In this document: piece after piece, positions 51,591-60,798 of the stretch
How positions within the stretch are numbered: the first letter of the stretch is position 1
Layout of the letters: every line of letters starts with the position of its first letter
Assembly: GCA_030529505.1 (NCBI GenBank)
Contig: JAUMWT010000003.1
Span: forward strand, 58,253-122,252
Source of the DNA: Allobrachymonas sp.
GTDB lineage: Bacteria > Pseudomonadota > Gammaproteobacteria > Burkholderiales > Burkholderiaceae_C
Reading direction: 5' to 3'
Length of the DNA stretch: 64,000 nt
Notes under the pieces: generated by a model
Told to the model about the DNA's origin: nothing
What the model saw: only the letters and a program-made list of their open reading frames with translations
Databases searched by the model: none
Translations under genes and position numbers: made by a program

Positions 51591-52772
51591 ATGACTACTT
51601 CGCTCGCCACCGCACACGTTCCCAACCCCCAACTGGCCCAGGCCGCCCGCAAGGCTTTGCAGCAAGCCCGCCGCATCGTGGTCAAGGTGGGTTCCAGCCT
51701 CGTCACCAACGAAGGGCGCGGGCTGGACGCCAAGGCCATCGCCCAGTGGTGCCAGCAGTTGGCGGCTTTGCGCCGGCAGGGTTGCGAGGTGGTGATGGTG
51801 AGCAGCGGCGCCATTGCCGAGGGCATGAAGCGCCTGGGCTGGCAGCAGCGCCCGAGCGAAGTGCACGAGCTGCAAGCCGCCGCCGCCGTGGGCCAGATGG
51901 GGCTGGCGCAGATCTACGAAACCAAACTCGGTGAGAACGGTCTGCAATCGGCCCAGGTGCTGCTCACCCACGCCGACCTGGCCGACCGCGAGCGTTACCT
52001 CAACGCGCGCTCCACCTTGCTCACGCTGCTGCAACTGGGCGTGGTGCCCGTGATCAACGAAAACGACACGGTCGTGAACGACGAAATCAAGTTCGGCGAC
52101 AACGACACGCTCGGCGCGCTCGTCGCCAACCTGATCGAGGCGGATTTGCTCGTCATCCTCACCGATCAGCGCGGCCTGTTCACGGCCGACCCGCGCAAGG
52201 TGGCCGATGCGCAACTCGTCACCATCGCGCAGGCGGGCGATGCACAGCTTGAAGCGATGGCGGGCGGCGCGGGCAGCAGCATCGGCAAGGGCGGCATGCT
52301 CACCAAAATCCTCGCAGCCAAACGCGCGGCCCGATCAGGCGCCAGCACGGTGATCGCCTGGGGGCGCGAGCCCGATGCCCTGCCGCGCCTGCTGCAAGGC
52401 GAAGTGGTGGGCACGGCCCTGCTGGCCCCCACGCACAAGCTGCAAGCCCGCAAGCAGTGGATGGCCGATCACTTGCAACTGCGCGGCGCGGTGGTGGTGG
52501 ATGCCGGGGCCGCCGCCAAATTGCAGCAAGACGGCAAGAGCCTGCTGCCCATCGGCATGATTGCCGTGAGTGGCGACTTTCAGCGCGGTGAAGTGATTGC
52601 CGTGCGCGACGAGCAGGGCCGGGAGATTGCGCGCGGACTGGCCAACTACCCCAGCCACGAAGCGCGTTTGCTGTGCCGCCAGCCTTCTAGCCAGTTGGAA
52701 GCCTTGTTGGGCTACGCCGCCGAACCGGAAATGATCCACCGCGACAACATGGTGCTGATGCAGGGCGGCTGA
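51591..52772 (+). CDS. proB: Glutamate 5-kinase
   Basis: First enzyme of proline synthesis, phosphorylating glutamate. It has 393 aa. Kinase motifs: [55 protein letters not shown] and GTGGMLTK-like [15 protein letters not shown]-terminal PUA domain covers about 290-370 ([25 protein letters not shown]). Frame upstream to 51516 overlaps the terminator and is not supported. No proA gene lies in the window. Confidence 0.95.
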   Translation: MTTSLATAHVPNPQLAQAARKALQQARRIVVKVGSSLVTNEGRGLDAKAIAQWCQQLAALRRQGCEVVMVSSGAIAEGMKRLGWQQRPSEVHELQAAAAVGQMGLAQIYETKLGENGLQSAQVLLTHADLADRERYLNARSTLLTLLQLGVVPVINENDTVVNDEIKFGDNDTLGALVANLIEADLLVILTDQRGLFTADPRKVADAQLVTIAQAGDAQLEAMAGGAGSSIGKGGMLTKILAAKRAARSGASTVIAWGREPDALPRLLQGEVVGTALLAPTHKLQARKQWMADHLQLRGAVVVDAGAAAKLQQDGKSLLPIGMIAVSGDFQRGEVIAVRDEQGREIARGLANYPSHEARLLCRQPSSQLEALLGYAAEPEMIHRDNMVLMQGG

Positions 52773-52965
52773 TCTGCACTGTGCCGCATGCGCATCGCCA
52801 TGCGGCTTGCGGCCCAAGCGTTCAGAGGGCTGTTGACTGCACGACGCTACCCGGGGGCTGCCCCCTCAAGCGCCAAGCCGCCCTGCTTGTTCCAGCCTTG
52901 GGCTATGCCTACGCATGCGCCGTGAGAAAAAACAGCGCGCCCTTACGCAAGCATGCGAGAGCTTG

Positions 52966-53117
52966 GAGCCTGTTCAAAATCTCAAGGCGGGGCGCTTGGA
53001 TAGGGCAAGGTTTGAATCGGGAGGCAGAAGGCGCAGAGATTTCGCCAAAGCCGCAGAAGTTTTCAAAGCTGTTTTCACCGCAGAGGTACGGAGGGCGCAG
53101 AGATTTTGAACAGCTTC
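52966..53117 (+). repeat. Dispersed inverted-repeat element, family B copy 2
   Basis: 152-bp element with ends GAGCCTGTTCAAAATCTC and GAGATTTTGAACAGCTTC (16 of 18 matching as inverted repeats). After the left end it shares GGGCGCTTG with copy 1. The flanks TTG and TCA are not a duplication, so it may be old or rearranged. The interior repeats GGCGCAGAGATTT. Confidence 0.7.
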
Positions 53118-53390
53118 TCAGGCAGGGGAAAAGCTTGTTGCATGTCTGTTGTGGCGGAACGGACTTGGGCCCATCGAATGGCTGGGTGGACGCAGCAGAC
53201 GCCAAGGGATCGCAGAAGTCGCGCAAGGGACACTGGCATTTCAAAGAAGGCACAGCAGTTGGCCCGTCAGGATCGGCTGGCTCCGTGGCTCAAGTGGTTT
53301 GCCATGCTGCGGTGCGCTCACCACATCACATAGGGCACACAGAGGCAGCCAAAGCACTCTGCGAATTTTTGCGCCCTCTGTGCCTCTGGG

Positions 53391-53533
53391 GTGAAAGCGC
53401 GGGATGCAAGGCGCTCAGTTCTGAGTATGGCCAAGTGCATAGCCCGTGCCACATGAGCCAAAAGGTTGACAAGATTTGCAACGAAGCCGCCCGCCGCCAT
53501 CTTCAAGCGCCCGTGAGGAGGTTGCGAACAGGC
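53391..53533 (-). repeat. Decayed relative of family B copy 1
   Basis: Read on the minus strand, it begins GCCTGTTCGCAACCTCCTCA, then GGGCGCTTGAAGATGGCGGC. It follows copy 1 (26704 onward) with scattered mismatches down to GCGCCTTGCATCCC. The inner end cannot be defined, so only the matched part is given. Confidence 0.5.
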
Positions 53534-53595
53534 GCTTGGGGCAAGGCCGGGCCCGGGAGCACGCGCTCGTCACGCCAGCGCATCACACGGCAGCA

Positions 53596-54180
53596 TCAGT
53601 ACCTTTGCTGCGCATCCTGCGGTGCAAACAGCAACGATTCCGTGGCAAAGCCCAATTCGGCTGCATGGGCGATGATGCGCTGCTGTACTTCTGGCGGCAG
53701 CTGCGGTGTGCGTGAAAGAATCCACAACTGTTTGCGATCTGGCGAGCCAACCAACGACCAAGCGTATTCACGATCCAGAGCCAGCACCCAATACGGCCCG
53801 TAAAACGGCCTGAAAAAGCTCACGCGCAAACGCGCATTGCCGCTGCCCGGCTCCACCTTGGCAAAGCCCTTGGCCGTTCTTGTTTTGCCATTGGCTTGCA
53901 GGCAGCTGTTGTGCACCTGCATGCCGCCATCCACCAGCTTGTACTCGGCCCTGACGTTGCGCGCACACTGCGTTTGAAAACGGTTGGGCAAGCGCGCAAT
54001 TTCGTACCAAACGCCCACATAGCGTTCCAACACCACATGATCCACGGTTGGTGGCGCAGGCTGCTTCGGCTGCTTTGGGTTGGCGCAACCAGCCATCAAA
54101 CCAGCCGTGGCGGCAGCGCCCAGCGCCGCGGCAGCCACCAGCACCCAAGGGGATTTTTTCAGCGGGCAAGAACAAGGCAT
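53596..54180 (-). CDS. blc: Outer-membrane lipocalin lipoprotein Blc
   Basis: Bacterial lipocalin, probably lipid-binding and anchored to the outer membrane. It has 194 aa. Signal peptide with lipobox AGLMAGC; Cys32 is predicted to be lipidated. The lipocalin motif is GVWYEIARLPNRFQTQC, followed by AEYKLVDGGMQVHNSCL and FFRPFYGPYWVLALD. A CAGGAGG site lies before the ATG at 54180. The longer frame to 54249 is unsupported. Confidence 0.93.
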   Translation of the reverse strand: MPCSCPLKKSPWVLVAAAALGAAATAGLMAGCANPKQPKQPAPPTVDHVVLERYVGVWYEIARLPNRFQTQCARNVRAEYKLVDGGMQVHNSCLQANGKTRTAKGFAKVEPGSGNARLRVSFFRPFYGPYWVLALDREYAWSLVGSPDRKQLWILSRTPQLPPEVQQRIIAHAAELGFATESLLFAPQDAQQRY

Positions 54181-54442
54181 GGGGTCCTCCTGGTAGGTTT
54201 CAAGCAAATGGGGCAAGCCGTGTAGCCACATGGGGGCATGCCCGCCCATTGCAAGGCACGGCTATCTGTGTGCAGCATACCCGCTTCATTTGTATTTATC
54301 TGAAATGCTTTTGTTTTTGAGTGGCTCAAAGCCCAAAGCCGAAAAACCCACGGCACATGGGACATACTGCCACCAACTGCCTCGCTGCATCACGCTCCTT
54401 TTCCGTTGAGCACCGCATGCAAATTGTGGCAACAGCCACCGC

Positions 54443-56848
54443 TCAAACCGCCAGCGGATCCACATCCACGGCCCAGCGCAGAATGGCTGTGGTGCGCTGC
54501 TGATGCAGCCAGGCACCCAGCAGCGGCAGCAGGCCTTGCAGGGCTGGGCGCTTGTCACTCTCGATCAGCATTTGCGCGCGTTCGCGGTTGGCGATGCGTT
54601 GCGGCACCATGGGCACGGCCGGATAACACAGCACCGAGGCGGCTTCGGGCTGGGTTGTTGCCCACTGCTCTGCGGCCATGCGCACGCTGTTGAGAAAGTC
54701 TTGCGCGGCTTGCTGCTCGCGCGCTTCGGCACGGATGAGCGCCTGGTAGCTGAAAGGCGGCATGCCCGCCGCGCGGCGCTCCTCCAACTGCTGCTGGGCA
54801 AAACCGGGGTAATCGTGTTTGCGCAAAGCGGCAAACAGCGGATGCGTGATGAAGCCGGTTTGCACCCACAGCTCGCTACGCGTGCTCAAGGCCGCATCGC
54901 GCCCGGCGCGGCCACCAGCTTGCATCAAAAGGGCAAACAGGCGCTCGGGCGCGCGAAAGTCGCTGCTGAACAGGGCCGTATCGGGATTGAGCGCGGCCAC
55001 CAGCGTGATGCGGCGAAAGTCGTGCCCCTTGGCCAGCATTTGCGTGCCCACCAGCACGTCCACCTCGCCGCTGTGGGCCTGCGCCAGTTGCTGCGCCAGG
55101 CTGCCGGCCAGGCGGGTGGTGTCGGCATCGATGCGCAGCACGCGCAAGGGGCTGCCGTCGGGCCGCCGGGTGGTTTGCAGCTGCTGTTGCAGGGCTTCTT
55201 CAAGCTGTTCGGTGCCCAGGCCCAGGGCGCGAATGTCCTGGTTGCCGCAATCCGGGCAGGCGCGCGGCACAGGCACGGTGTAGCCGCAGTGGTGGCAGCG
55301 CAGGCTGCGGTCGATCTTGTGAAAGACGCGAAAGGCGCTGCAATGCGGGCACTGGCTCTTCCAGCCGCAATCGGGGCAATGCAGCACGGGCGCGTAGCCG
55401 CGGCGGTTGAGCAGCAGCAGGCTTTGCTCGCCGCGCGCGGCGCGCTGCTGCACCGCTTCGAGCAGGGCCGGGCTGCACACGGTGCCGCGGGGCAGTTGCG
55501 CCATGTCGATCAGGCGCACGGCGGGCAAGGCGGCTGCGCCCATGCGTTCGGGCATGCACAAGCGGCGGTAGCGCCCGCCAGCATCTTCAGCCGTGGGCGG
55601 GCGGCTGTGGTGCCAGCTTTCGAGCGAGGGCGTGGCCGAACCCAGCAGCACGGGCGCCCGGACTTGGCGGGCGCGGTAGATGGCCAGATCGCGGGCCGAG
55701 TAGCGCGCGCCTTCTTGCTGCTTGTAGCTGGGATCGTGCTCCTCGTCCACCACGATCAGGCGCAGATGCGGCATGGAGGCCAGCACCGCCATGCGCGTGC
55801 CCAGCACGATGCGCGCCAGCCCGGTGTGCGCGGCCAGCCAGCCTTGCAGGCGCTGCGCGGGCGTCATGCCGCTGTGCAGGGCCACGATGCGCTGCTGCGC
55901 AAAGCGCGCGGCAAAGCGTTGCTCCAGCTGAGGCGTAAGGTTGATTTCGGGCACCAGCACCAGCACCTGCGCCTGCTCGCTGTGCGCCAAGGCCTGCGCC
56001 ACGGCTTGCAGATACACCTCGGTTTTGCCGCTGCCCGTATTGCCAAACAACAGCAAGGGCGGGGGTGTGGTTTCGTTAGCGGCGGCCTGCACGGCGGCCA
56101 GGGCCTGCTCTTGCTGCGCCGTGAGCGCCGGAGCTTGGGCGGTGGCAGGGATGCTTGCGTCCCTTGCTGCATCAAGCGCAGCATCAGTCGAAGCATCGGC
56201 CGATGCCACGGCTGGCATGCTGGCGATAGCTGGCGCAAGCGCCGCAGAAGCTGCGGCTTGGGCAGCCCCGCCATCAGCAACCGCAGCTTGCGCCTGATCT
56301 TGGCTTTGTGCCTTGGCTTTTTTGCCCGGCTTTTTGGCCGCTGGCGGCATCAGCTTTTTCAGGCGGCGCGCCAGTTGCACCCCGTCCAGCTCGCGCAAGG
56401 GCGGCGGCAGCGCCGCCAGCGCCACTTCGCCCAAGCTGCGCTGGTAATAGCGCGCCACAAAGGCCACCAGCTCGCGCCAGCTGGCATCCAGCGGGGGCAA
56501 GTCCGTGAATGCTTCGAGAATCGGCTTGGGCTGCACCCCATCGGGCGGGGCTTGCACCTCTGCCCCGCTTTGCCAGACTACGCCCAGCACGCTGCGCTGC
56601 CCCAAGGGCACGCGCACCAGCGTGCCCGGCGGCAAAGCGGCGTGATGCAGATAGTGCAGCGGCGTGGCCGAGAGCGGGCTGTGCGCGGGCAGAGCCACCA
56701 ACACCAGCAGGCTGTGCGAAGCGGACAAGAATTGCGAGGCCGGTTGAGACGAAGGCGGCGCACTTGCCTGCGTGATCCACGCCGATGCCTGCGAAGCAGC
56801 ACCGGGGGCTTCGGCCGCGGCGGTAGGCCCAGATTCAGGCAAAGACAT
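54443..56848 (-). CDS. priA: Primosomal helicase PriA, with insertion
   Basis: 3'-5' helicase that restarts stalled replication forks. It has 801 aa. Walker A LLFGNTGSGKTEVYL (near 267-280), Walker B VVDEEHDPSYKQ and the zinc-binding cysteine set (CPDCGWKSQCPHCSA, then CHHCGYTVPVPRACPDCG) are present. TQMLAKGHDFRRITLV and QAGGRAGRD match helicase motifs V and VI. Relative to typical PriA (about 730 aa) there is an N-terminal extension (1 to about 43) and an Ala/Gln/Lys-rich insertion at about 166-240, between the DNA-binding and helicase domains. Confidence 0.95.
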   Translation of the reverse strand: MSLPESGPTAAAEAPGAASQASAWITQASAPPSSQPASQFLSASHSLLVLVALPAHSPLSATPLHYLHHAALPPGTLVRVPLGQRSVLGVVWQSGAEVQAPPDGVQPKPILEAFTDLPPLDASWRELVAFVARYYQRSLGEVALAALPPPLRELDGVQLARRLKKLMPPAAKKPGKKAKAQSQDQAQAAVADGGAAQAAASAALAPAIASMPAVASADASTDAALDAARDASIPATAQAPALTAQQEQALAAVQAAANETTPPPLLLFGNTGSGKTEVYLQAVAQALAHSEQAQVLVLVPEINLTPQLEQRFAARFAQQRIVALHSGMTPAQRLQGWLAAHTGLARIVLGTRMAVLASMPHLRLIVVDEEHDPSYKQQEGARYSARDLAIYRARQVRAPVLLGSATPSLESWHHSRPPTAEDAGGRYRRLCMPERMGAAALPAVRLIDMAQLPRGTVCSPALLEAVQQRAARGEQSLLLLNRRGYAPVLHCPDCGWKSQCPHCSAFRVFHKIDRSLRCHHCGYTVPVPRACPDCGNQDIRALGLGTEQLEEALQQQLQTTRRPDGSPLRVLRIDADTTRLAGSLAQQLAQAHSGEVDVLVGTQMLAKGHDFRRITLVAALNPDTALFSSDFRAPERLFALLMQAGGRAGRDAALSTRSELWVQTGFITHPLFAALRKHDYPGFAQQQLEERRAAGMPPFSYQALIRAEAREQQAAQDFLNSVRMAAEQWATTQPEAASVLCYPAVPMVPQRIANRERAQMLIESDKRPALQGLLPLLGAWLHQQRTTAILRWAVDVDPLAV

Positions 56849-57099
56849 AAACGAAATCGCAGAACAATGGGGTCGCAGCCTGACCGTCAGGCAGGTTCAC
56901 GGCTGCCAGAGAAAGCCTTGCTGCAGCCAGCGCGCTGGCCGATGCAAGCAGCGGGGGCATTTGTTGGGCGTGGTGCGGCATGGGTTTCGGCAATCGTTTC
57001 GATCTTTTGATTGCCCCCATCACAGCCCGGCAAGCGTGCACAGCAGCCAAGCACAGAGAGGAAGAGAACGCCAGCAGCGCCCGAAGCCCCTGCCGGGCT

Positions 57100-57819
57100 T
57101 CAGCCGCCTTTGCGCTCGCGCGTGACTTCCACGCCCAGCTGCTTGAGTTTGCGGTACAGGTGGGTGCGTTCCAGCCCGGTTTTTTCAGCCACGCGGGTCA
57201 TGGAGCCTTTTTCGCGCTGCAGATGAAAGGTGAAGTAGGCGCGTTCGAAATCGTCACGCGCTTCGCGCAGCGGCTTGTCGAGTTCAAAGCTCTGGATCGC
57301 TGCCGGTTGCTGCGGGATGATGACACCGGCCATGGGCACAAAGCCGGGCGCGGGCTCCATCACGGTTGCCACGCTGGCAGCCGCGCCATTGCCCATGCCG
57401 GCGCTGGCGGCAACCGCAGGCGAACCGGGGGTGGGCGCTGCGGCGCGCTGGCTGGCATCGCGGTTCAGGCCCAGCTCTACAGCGGCCAGCAGCTTTTGCA
57501 GGGTGATGGGTTTTTCGAGAAAAGACAGCGCCCCGATGCGCGTGGCTTCAACCGCGGTTTCGATGGTGGCGTGCCCGCTCATCATGATGACGGGCATGCT
57601 CAGCAGATTGGCCGTGGCCCATTCCTTGAGCAGGCTCACGCCGTCGGTGTCTGGCATCCAGATGTCGAGCAGCACCAGATCGTAAGTGGACTGCTTGCGC
57701 GCTTCGCGCGCCTGCGCGGCGTTTTCTGCCAGATCGACCGTGTGCCCTTCGTCATTCAGGATTTCAAAGAGCAGTTCACGAATGCCATGCTCGTCATCTA
57801 CGACCAGAATCTTTGCCAT
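57100..57819 (-). CDS. ntrX: Short NtrX-like response regulator (no AAA+ domain)
   Basis: Two-component regulator of 239 aa. The receiver domain covers residues 1-120; phospho-acceptor Asp52 lies in LLDIWMPDTDG, with the conserved SGHAT and EKPI segments. A Pro/Ala-rich linker follows (about 122-170). The C-terminal Fis-type helix-turn-helix (MTRVAEKTGLERTHLYRKLKQLGVEVTR) is typical of NtrX. The central sigma-54 AAA+ domain of classic NtrX is absent. The start MAKILVVDDEHG is chosen from homology; the frame stays open upstream to 58179 only because it reads through repeat family A copy 3. Its kinase partner NtrY lies just upstream. Confidence 0.88.
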   Translation of the reverse strand: MAKILVVDDEHGIRELLFEILNDEGHTVDLAENAAQAREARKQSTYDLVLLDIWMPDTDGVSLLKEWATANLLSMPVIMMSGHATIETAVEATRIGALSFLEKPITLQKLLAAVELGLNRDASQRAAAPTPGSPAVAASAGMGNGAAASVATVMEPAPGFVPMAGVIIPQQPAAIQSFELDKPLREARDDFERAYFTFHLQREKGSMTRVAEKTGLERTHLYRKLKQLGVEVTRERKGG

Positions 57820-57907
57820 CTCTTCGCCTTGTTTCTTTTTGGACCAACGCGTGTTGCGCCAATGATACAAGCAAATGCCCTGCCCGCGCCGCCGCCAGCC
57901 GGGCCTC

Positions 57908-58204
57908 AGAGCCTGTTCAAAGTCTTTCCCAAAATCTTTCCATCTATCCGCAAGCGCAACAAATGGCCAGGATCGAGACGCACGCCGCAGCCAAGACTGC
58001 CCGTCTTGGCAAGGGGTGCACAACAAAGCGCATGCTCGTTTGTCGCCTTGTCCGAAAGGTTGCCTGACAAATGCAGCTATCTGCCGCGTTGCAAATGCTC
58101 GCCAGACGGCTGGCCCGTTCGTGCTCTGTGTTTCGTGCTTTGCGCCTTGCAGCGACTGCCTTTGCCAAGCAAGGGACACGATGCGAAGCCTTTGAACAGG
58201 CTCT
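57908..58204 (-). repeat. Dispersed inverted-repeat element, family A copy 3
   Basis: 297-bp copy in reverse orientation relative to copies 1 and 2. Terminal inverted repeats AGAGCCTGTTCAAAGTCTT / AAGCCTTTGAACAGGCTCT match at 17 of 19 positions. Taken as 57909-58203, it is flanked by TCA on both sides, a probable 3-bp target duplication. It lies between ntrY and ntrX, in the direction of transcription. Conserved blocks with copies 1 and 2: TTGGCAAAGGCAGTCGCTGC and CGATCCTGGCCATTTGTTGC. Confidence 0.83.
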
Positions 58205-58251
58205 CACACCCAGCCGCATGCCCGGCAGCGCACCGGTTGGCGCATTGCGGT

Positions 58252-60798
58252 TTACCCGGCCGGGTGCGACCACAGATCCAGCTGCGGCCGCTCTGCCTGC
58301 TTTGGCTCGGCAGCCGGAATCAGCAGGCTGACTTGCGCGCCCAGCACCACGCCGTCTTGCACGCGGTTGCTGATGGCGATGCGCGCGTTGTGCTCGTCGG
58401 CAATTTTTTTCACCACGGCCAGGCCCAGGCCGGTGCCGCGCGCCTTGGTGGTGACGTAAGGCTCAAACGCCCGTTGCAGGATGTGCTCCGGAAAACCCGG
58501 CCCGGCATCGCTCACCGTCAAGCGAACGCGCTGTGCGGCGGGCCGCCACTGGGTCTGGATCAGCACCGGCTCGGCCGTTTGGCGATCGTTGGGGCGGTCG
58601 GCCTGCTGCTGCGCGTCTTGCGCGTTTTGCAGCAGGTTGTGGATGACCTGGCGCAACTGCTGCGCATCGGCCAGCACGGGCTGGCAATCGGGATCGAGCT
58701 CGGATTGCACGGGCACCTGGGCGTTTTCGGCGCCATAGAGCTGCAGCACATCGTTGATGAGGGCGTTCACGTCCAGCGGCTGCAATTGCGCCGCGGGCAG
58801 GCGGGCGTAGTCGCGGAATTCGTCCACCAGGCGCTTCATGGCATCGACCTGCTCGACGATGGTGTGCACCGAGCGGGCCAGCACCTCCTGCTCTTTGAGG
58901 GGCAGGTGAGCCATGAGCTTCATTTCCAGCCGTTCGGCCGAAAGGCGGATGGGCGTGAGCGGGTTCTTGATTTCGTGCGCGAGGCGACGCGCCACCTCGC
59001 CCCAGGCCTGCGCGCGCTGGGCCGAGACTTCGGCCGAAATGTCTTCAAACACCAGCAGGCGCGCGCCGGGCACTTCGCTTTCGGGCAGCAGGGCGCCGCG
59101 CAGCACCAACGTGACGGCTTCTTGCTGCAAGCCCTCGTGCGCAGGCGGGTTGAGCTCCATCGAGTGCTGCCAGTAATTGCCGGGGCCGGCCGCTGGCCAG
59201 GCGCTGTTGGCGGCATCGGTTGCAGCAAATGCTGCGCAAGCATCGCCCCCTGCATCTCCCCCCGCATCGCTCAGTGCGTCCATCCGCTCGGGCAAGGCTT
59301 CGTCCGATTCGATGAGGGTGTCGGCCTCTGCATCTGCCAAGGGCTGCGATCCGGCCAAGGCCATGAATTGCTGCTGCACGGTTTCGCCCAGTTGCTGCAG
59401 GCCATCCAAAGCGCCCAGCGTGTGGCCGGGCAATTCCTCTTGCGCGATGCGCAGAATGCGGCTGGCACCGGGGTTGGCCGAGAGGATGGTGCCATCGGGA
59501 TGCAGCACGAGCACGCCGGAGCTGAGGTTGTCGAGGATGGTTTGCAGCTCGGATCGCGAAGCGTCCAGCTCGGCCAGGCTGCTGCTGGCAGCCTGACGCG
59601 CATCGGCCAATTGCTGCGTCATTTGCGCAAAGGCGCGGGTGAGGCCGCCCAGCTCGTCGCGCGCATCGTGAATGTGTTTGGGGCGCAAATCGCCTTCGGC
59701 CACCTGGCGCACACCGGCGGCCAGCAGCAGCAGCGGTCGCGCCAACTGCGCCGAGATGAGCGCGGCCAGCAGCACCGCGCCGAACACGGCCAGAAACAGG
59801 GTGAGCGTCAGCGTGCTGATGAACATGCGCTGCATGCCGATGCGCGTGAGGGCGCGCTCTTGATACTCGCGGTTGGCCTCTTGCACCAGCACGGCGTTGT
59901 GCAGCAGGTCGGCCGGTACGGGTTGCGTCAGTTGCAGCACCCAGGTTTCGCTGTGCAGACCGAATTGCGCCGGGCGCACCAGCGTGTAGGCCACGATGGT
60001 GACTGGCCCCGCCGCATTAGCCGCCGCGCCCGGCTCCGTTGCGGCAGGCGCGGTTTGCGCGGCCGATTCAGCCGTGGCGGCCGTTTGTTCCCCCGCTTGT
60101 TCGCCCGCCTCTTCCAGCCCTTCCACATAAGCCACCGCGGGCTGCTCTTGCAATTGCGCCAGCACCTCGGCGCTGGGCGGCTGGGTGGCGGTGGCAAAGC
60201 TTTGCTGCGATGAGGCCGCAATCTGCTGGCCCGATGCGCTCCACAGCACCAGGCGATCGGCGTTTTGCTGGCTGCGCAGGCGATCCAGCGCCACGCCCAT
60301 GTCAAATGCGGGCTGCGCGCCCAGCACATGGGCTGCAGCCTGCGCCTTGTTGGCCGCATCAGTCGTGAGGGTGTCGAGCACACTTTGCCCCAGGCTCAGA
60401 CCCGCGCTCAGGGCGCGCTCCACTTTCACGTCGAACCAGCTCTCGATGGAGCGCGACACGAACTGGTAGGCCACCAGATACAGCAAGGCCCCCGGCACGC
60501 TGGCCACCAGTGCAAACACCAGCGCCAGTTTCAGCAACAAGCGGCTGCCGAATTTGCCGCGCCGCAGGCCGCGCCACATGCGCCAGGCCAGCCACAGCAG
60601 CACCAAAAACAACAGGCTGGCGGCCACGGCATTGGCCACCAGCAAGTGTTGGTAATTGCGTTCGTAAACGGCGCTGTTGGTGGATTGCGCCAGCAAGAAC
60701 ATCAGCACCAGCGCGATGCAGGCCACCAGCACGATGCCCGCCATCACGCTCCAGCGGGCGGTGCGGGTGCGCCAGAAGTGCTTGAGCGTGCCCGTCAT
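58252..60798 (-). CDS. ntrY: NtrY-type sensor histidine kinase
   Basis: Membrane sensor kinase of 848 aa. Two N-terminal helices (SVMAGIVLVACIALVLMFLLA; NAVAASLLFLVLLWLAW), a further helix near 85-110, then a periplasmic region and another helix near 330-350 (TLTLFLAVFGAVLLAALISAQ). HAMP, PAS, HisKA with phospho-acceptor His608 in LAHEIKNPLTP, and an HATPase domain with DAGPGFP and GTGLGLAVVKK follow. Low-complexity Ala/Asp-rich stretches occur near 230-270 and 485-540. Signal unknown; NtrY kinases are tied to nitrogen or redox sensing. Its ATG overlaps the DUF4390 stop. Confidence 0.93.
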   Translation of the reverse strand: MTGTLKHFWRTRTARWSVMAGIVLVACIALVLMFLLAQSTNSAVYERNYQHLLVANAVAASLLFLVLLWLAWRMWRGLRRGKFGSRLLLKLALVFALVASVPGALLYLVAYQFVSRSIESWFDVKVERALSAGLSLGQSVLDTLTTDAANKAQAAAHVLGAQPAFDMGVALDRLRSQQNADRLVLWSASGQQIAASSQQSFATATQPPSAEVLAQLQEQPAVAYVEGLEEAGEQAGEQTAATAESAAQTAPAATEPGAAANAAGPVTIVAYTLVRPAQFGLHSETWVLQLTQPVPADLLHNAVLVQEANREYQERALTRIGMQRMFISTLTLTLFLAVFGAVLLAALISAQLARPLLLLAAGVRQVAEGDLRPKHIHDARDELGGLTRAFAQMTQQLADARQAASSSLAELDASRSELQTILDNLSSGVLVLHPDGTILSANPGASRILRIAQEELPGHTLGALDGLQQLGETVQQQFMALAGSQPLADAEADTLIESDEALPERMDALSDAGGDAGGDACAAFAATDAANSAWPAAGPGNYWQHSMELNPPAHEGLQQEAVTLVLRGALLPESEVPGARLLVFEDISAEVSAQRAQAWGEVARRLAHEIKNPLTPIRLSAERLEMKLMAHLPLKEQEVLARSVHTIVEQVDAMKRLVDEFRDYARLPAAQLQPLDVNALINDVLQLYGAENAQVPVQSELDPDCQPVLADAQQLRQVIHNLLQNAQDAQQQADRPNDRQTAEPVLIQTQWRPAAQRVRLTVSDAGPGFPEHILQRAFEPYVTTKARGTGLGLAVVKKIADEHNARIAISNRVQDGVVLGAQVSLLIPAAEPKQAERPQLDLWSHPAG

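Larger units (their letters stand above)
52773..53595. other. 820-base region of repeat remnants
   Basis: No supported gene. It contains family B copy 2 (52966-53117) and an inverted, decayed relative of family B copy 1 (about 53391-53533). Many short runs like GGCGCAGAGATTT and CAGAGGCA are repeated in it. It separates proB from the lipocalin gene. Confidence 0.6.

Noticed and set aside
57820-58179. 120-codon N-terminal extension of the NtrX-like gene
   Set aside because: It reads through repeat family A copy 3; the receiver domain starts at MAKILVVDDE (57819).
56980-60213. 1077-codon open frame on the plus strand
   Set aside because: Antisense to ntrX, the repeat and ntrY; no recognisable motif.
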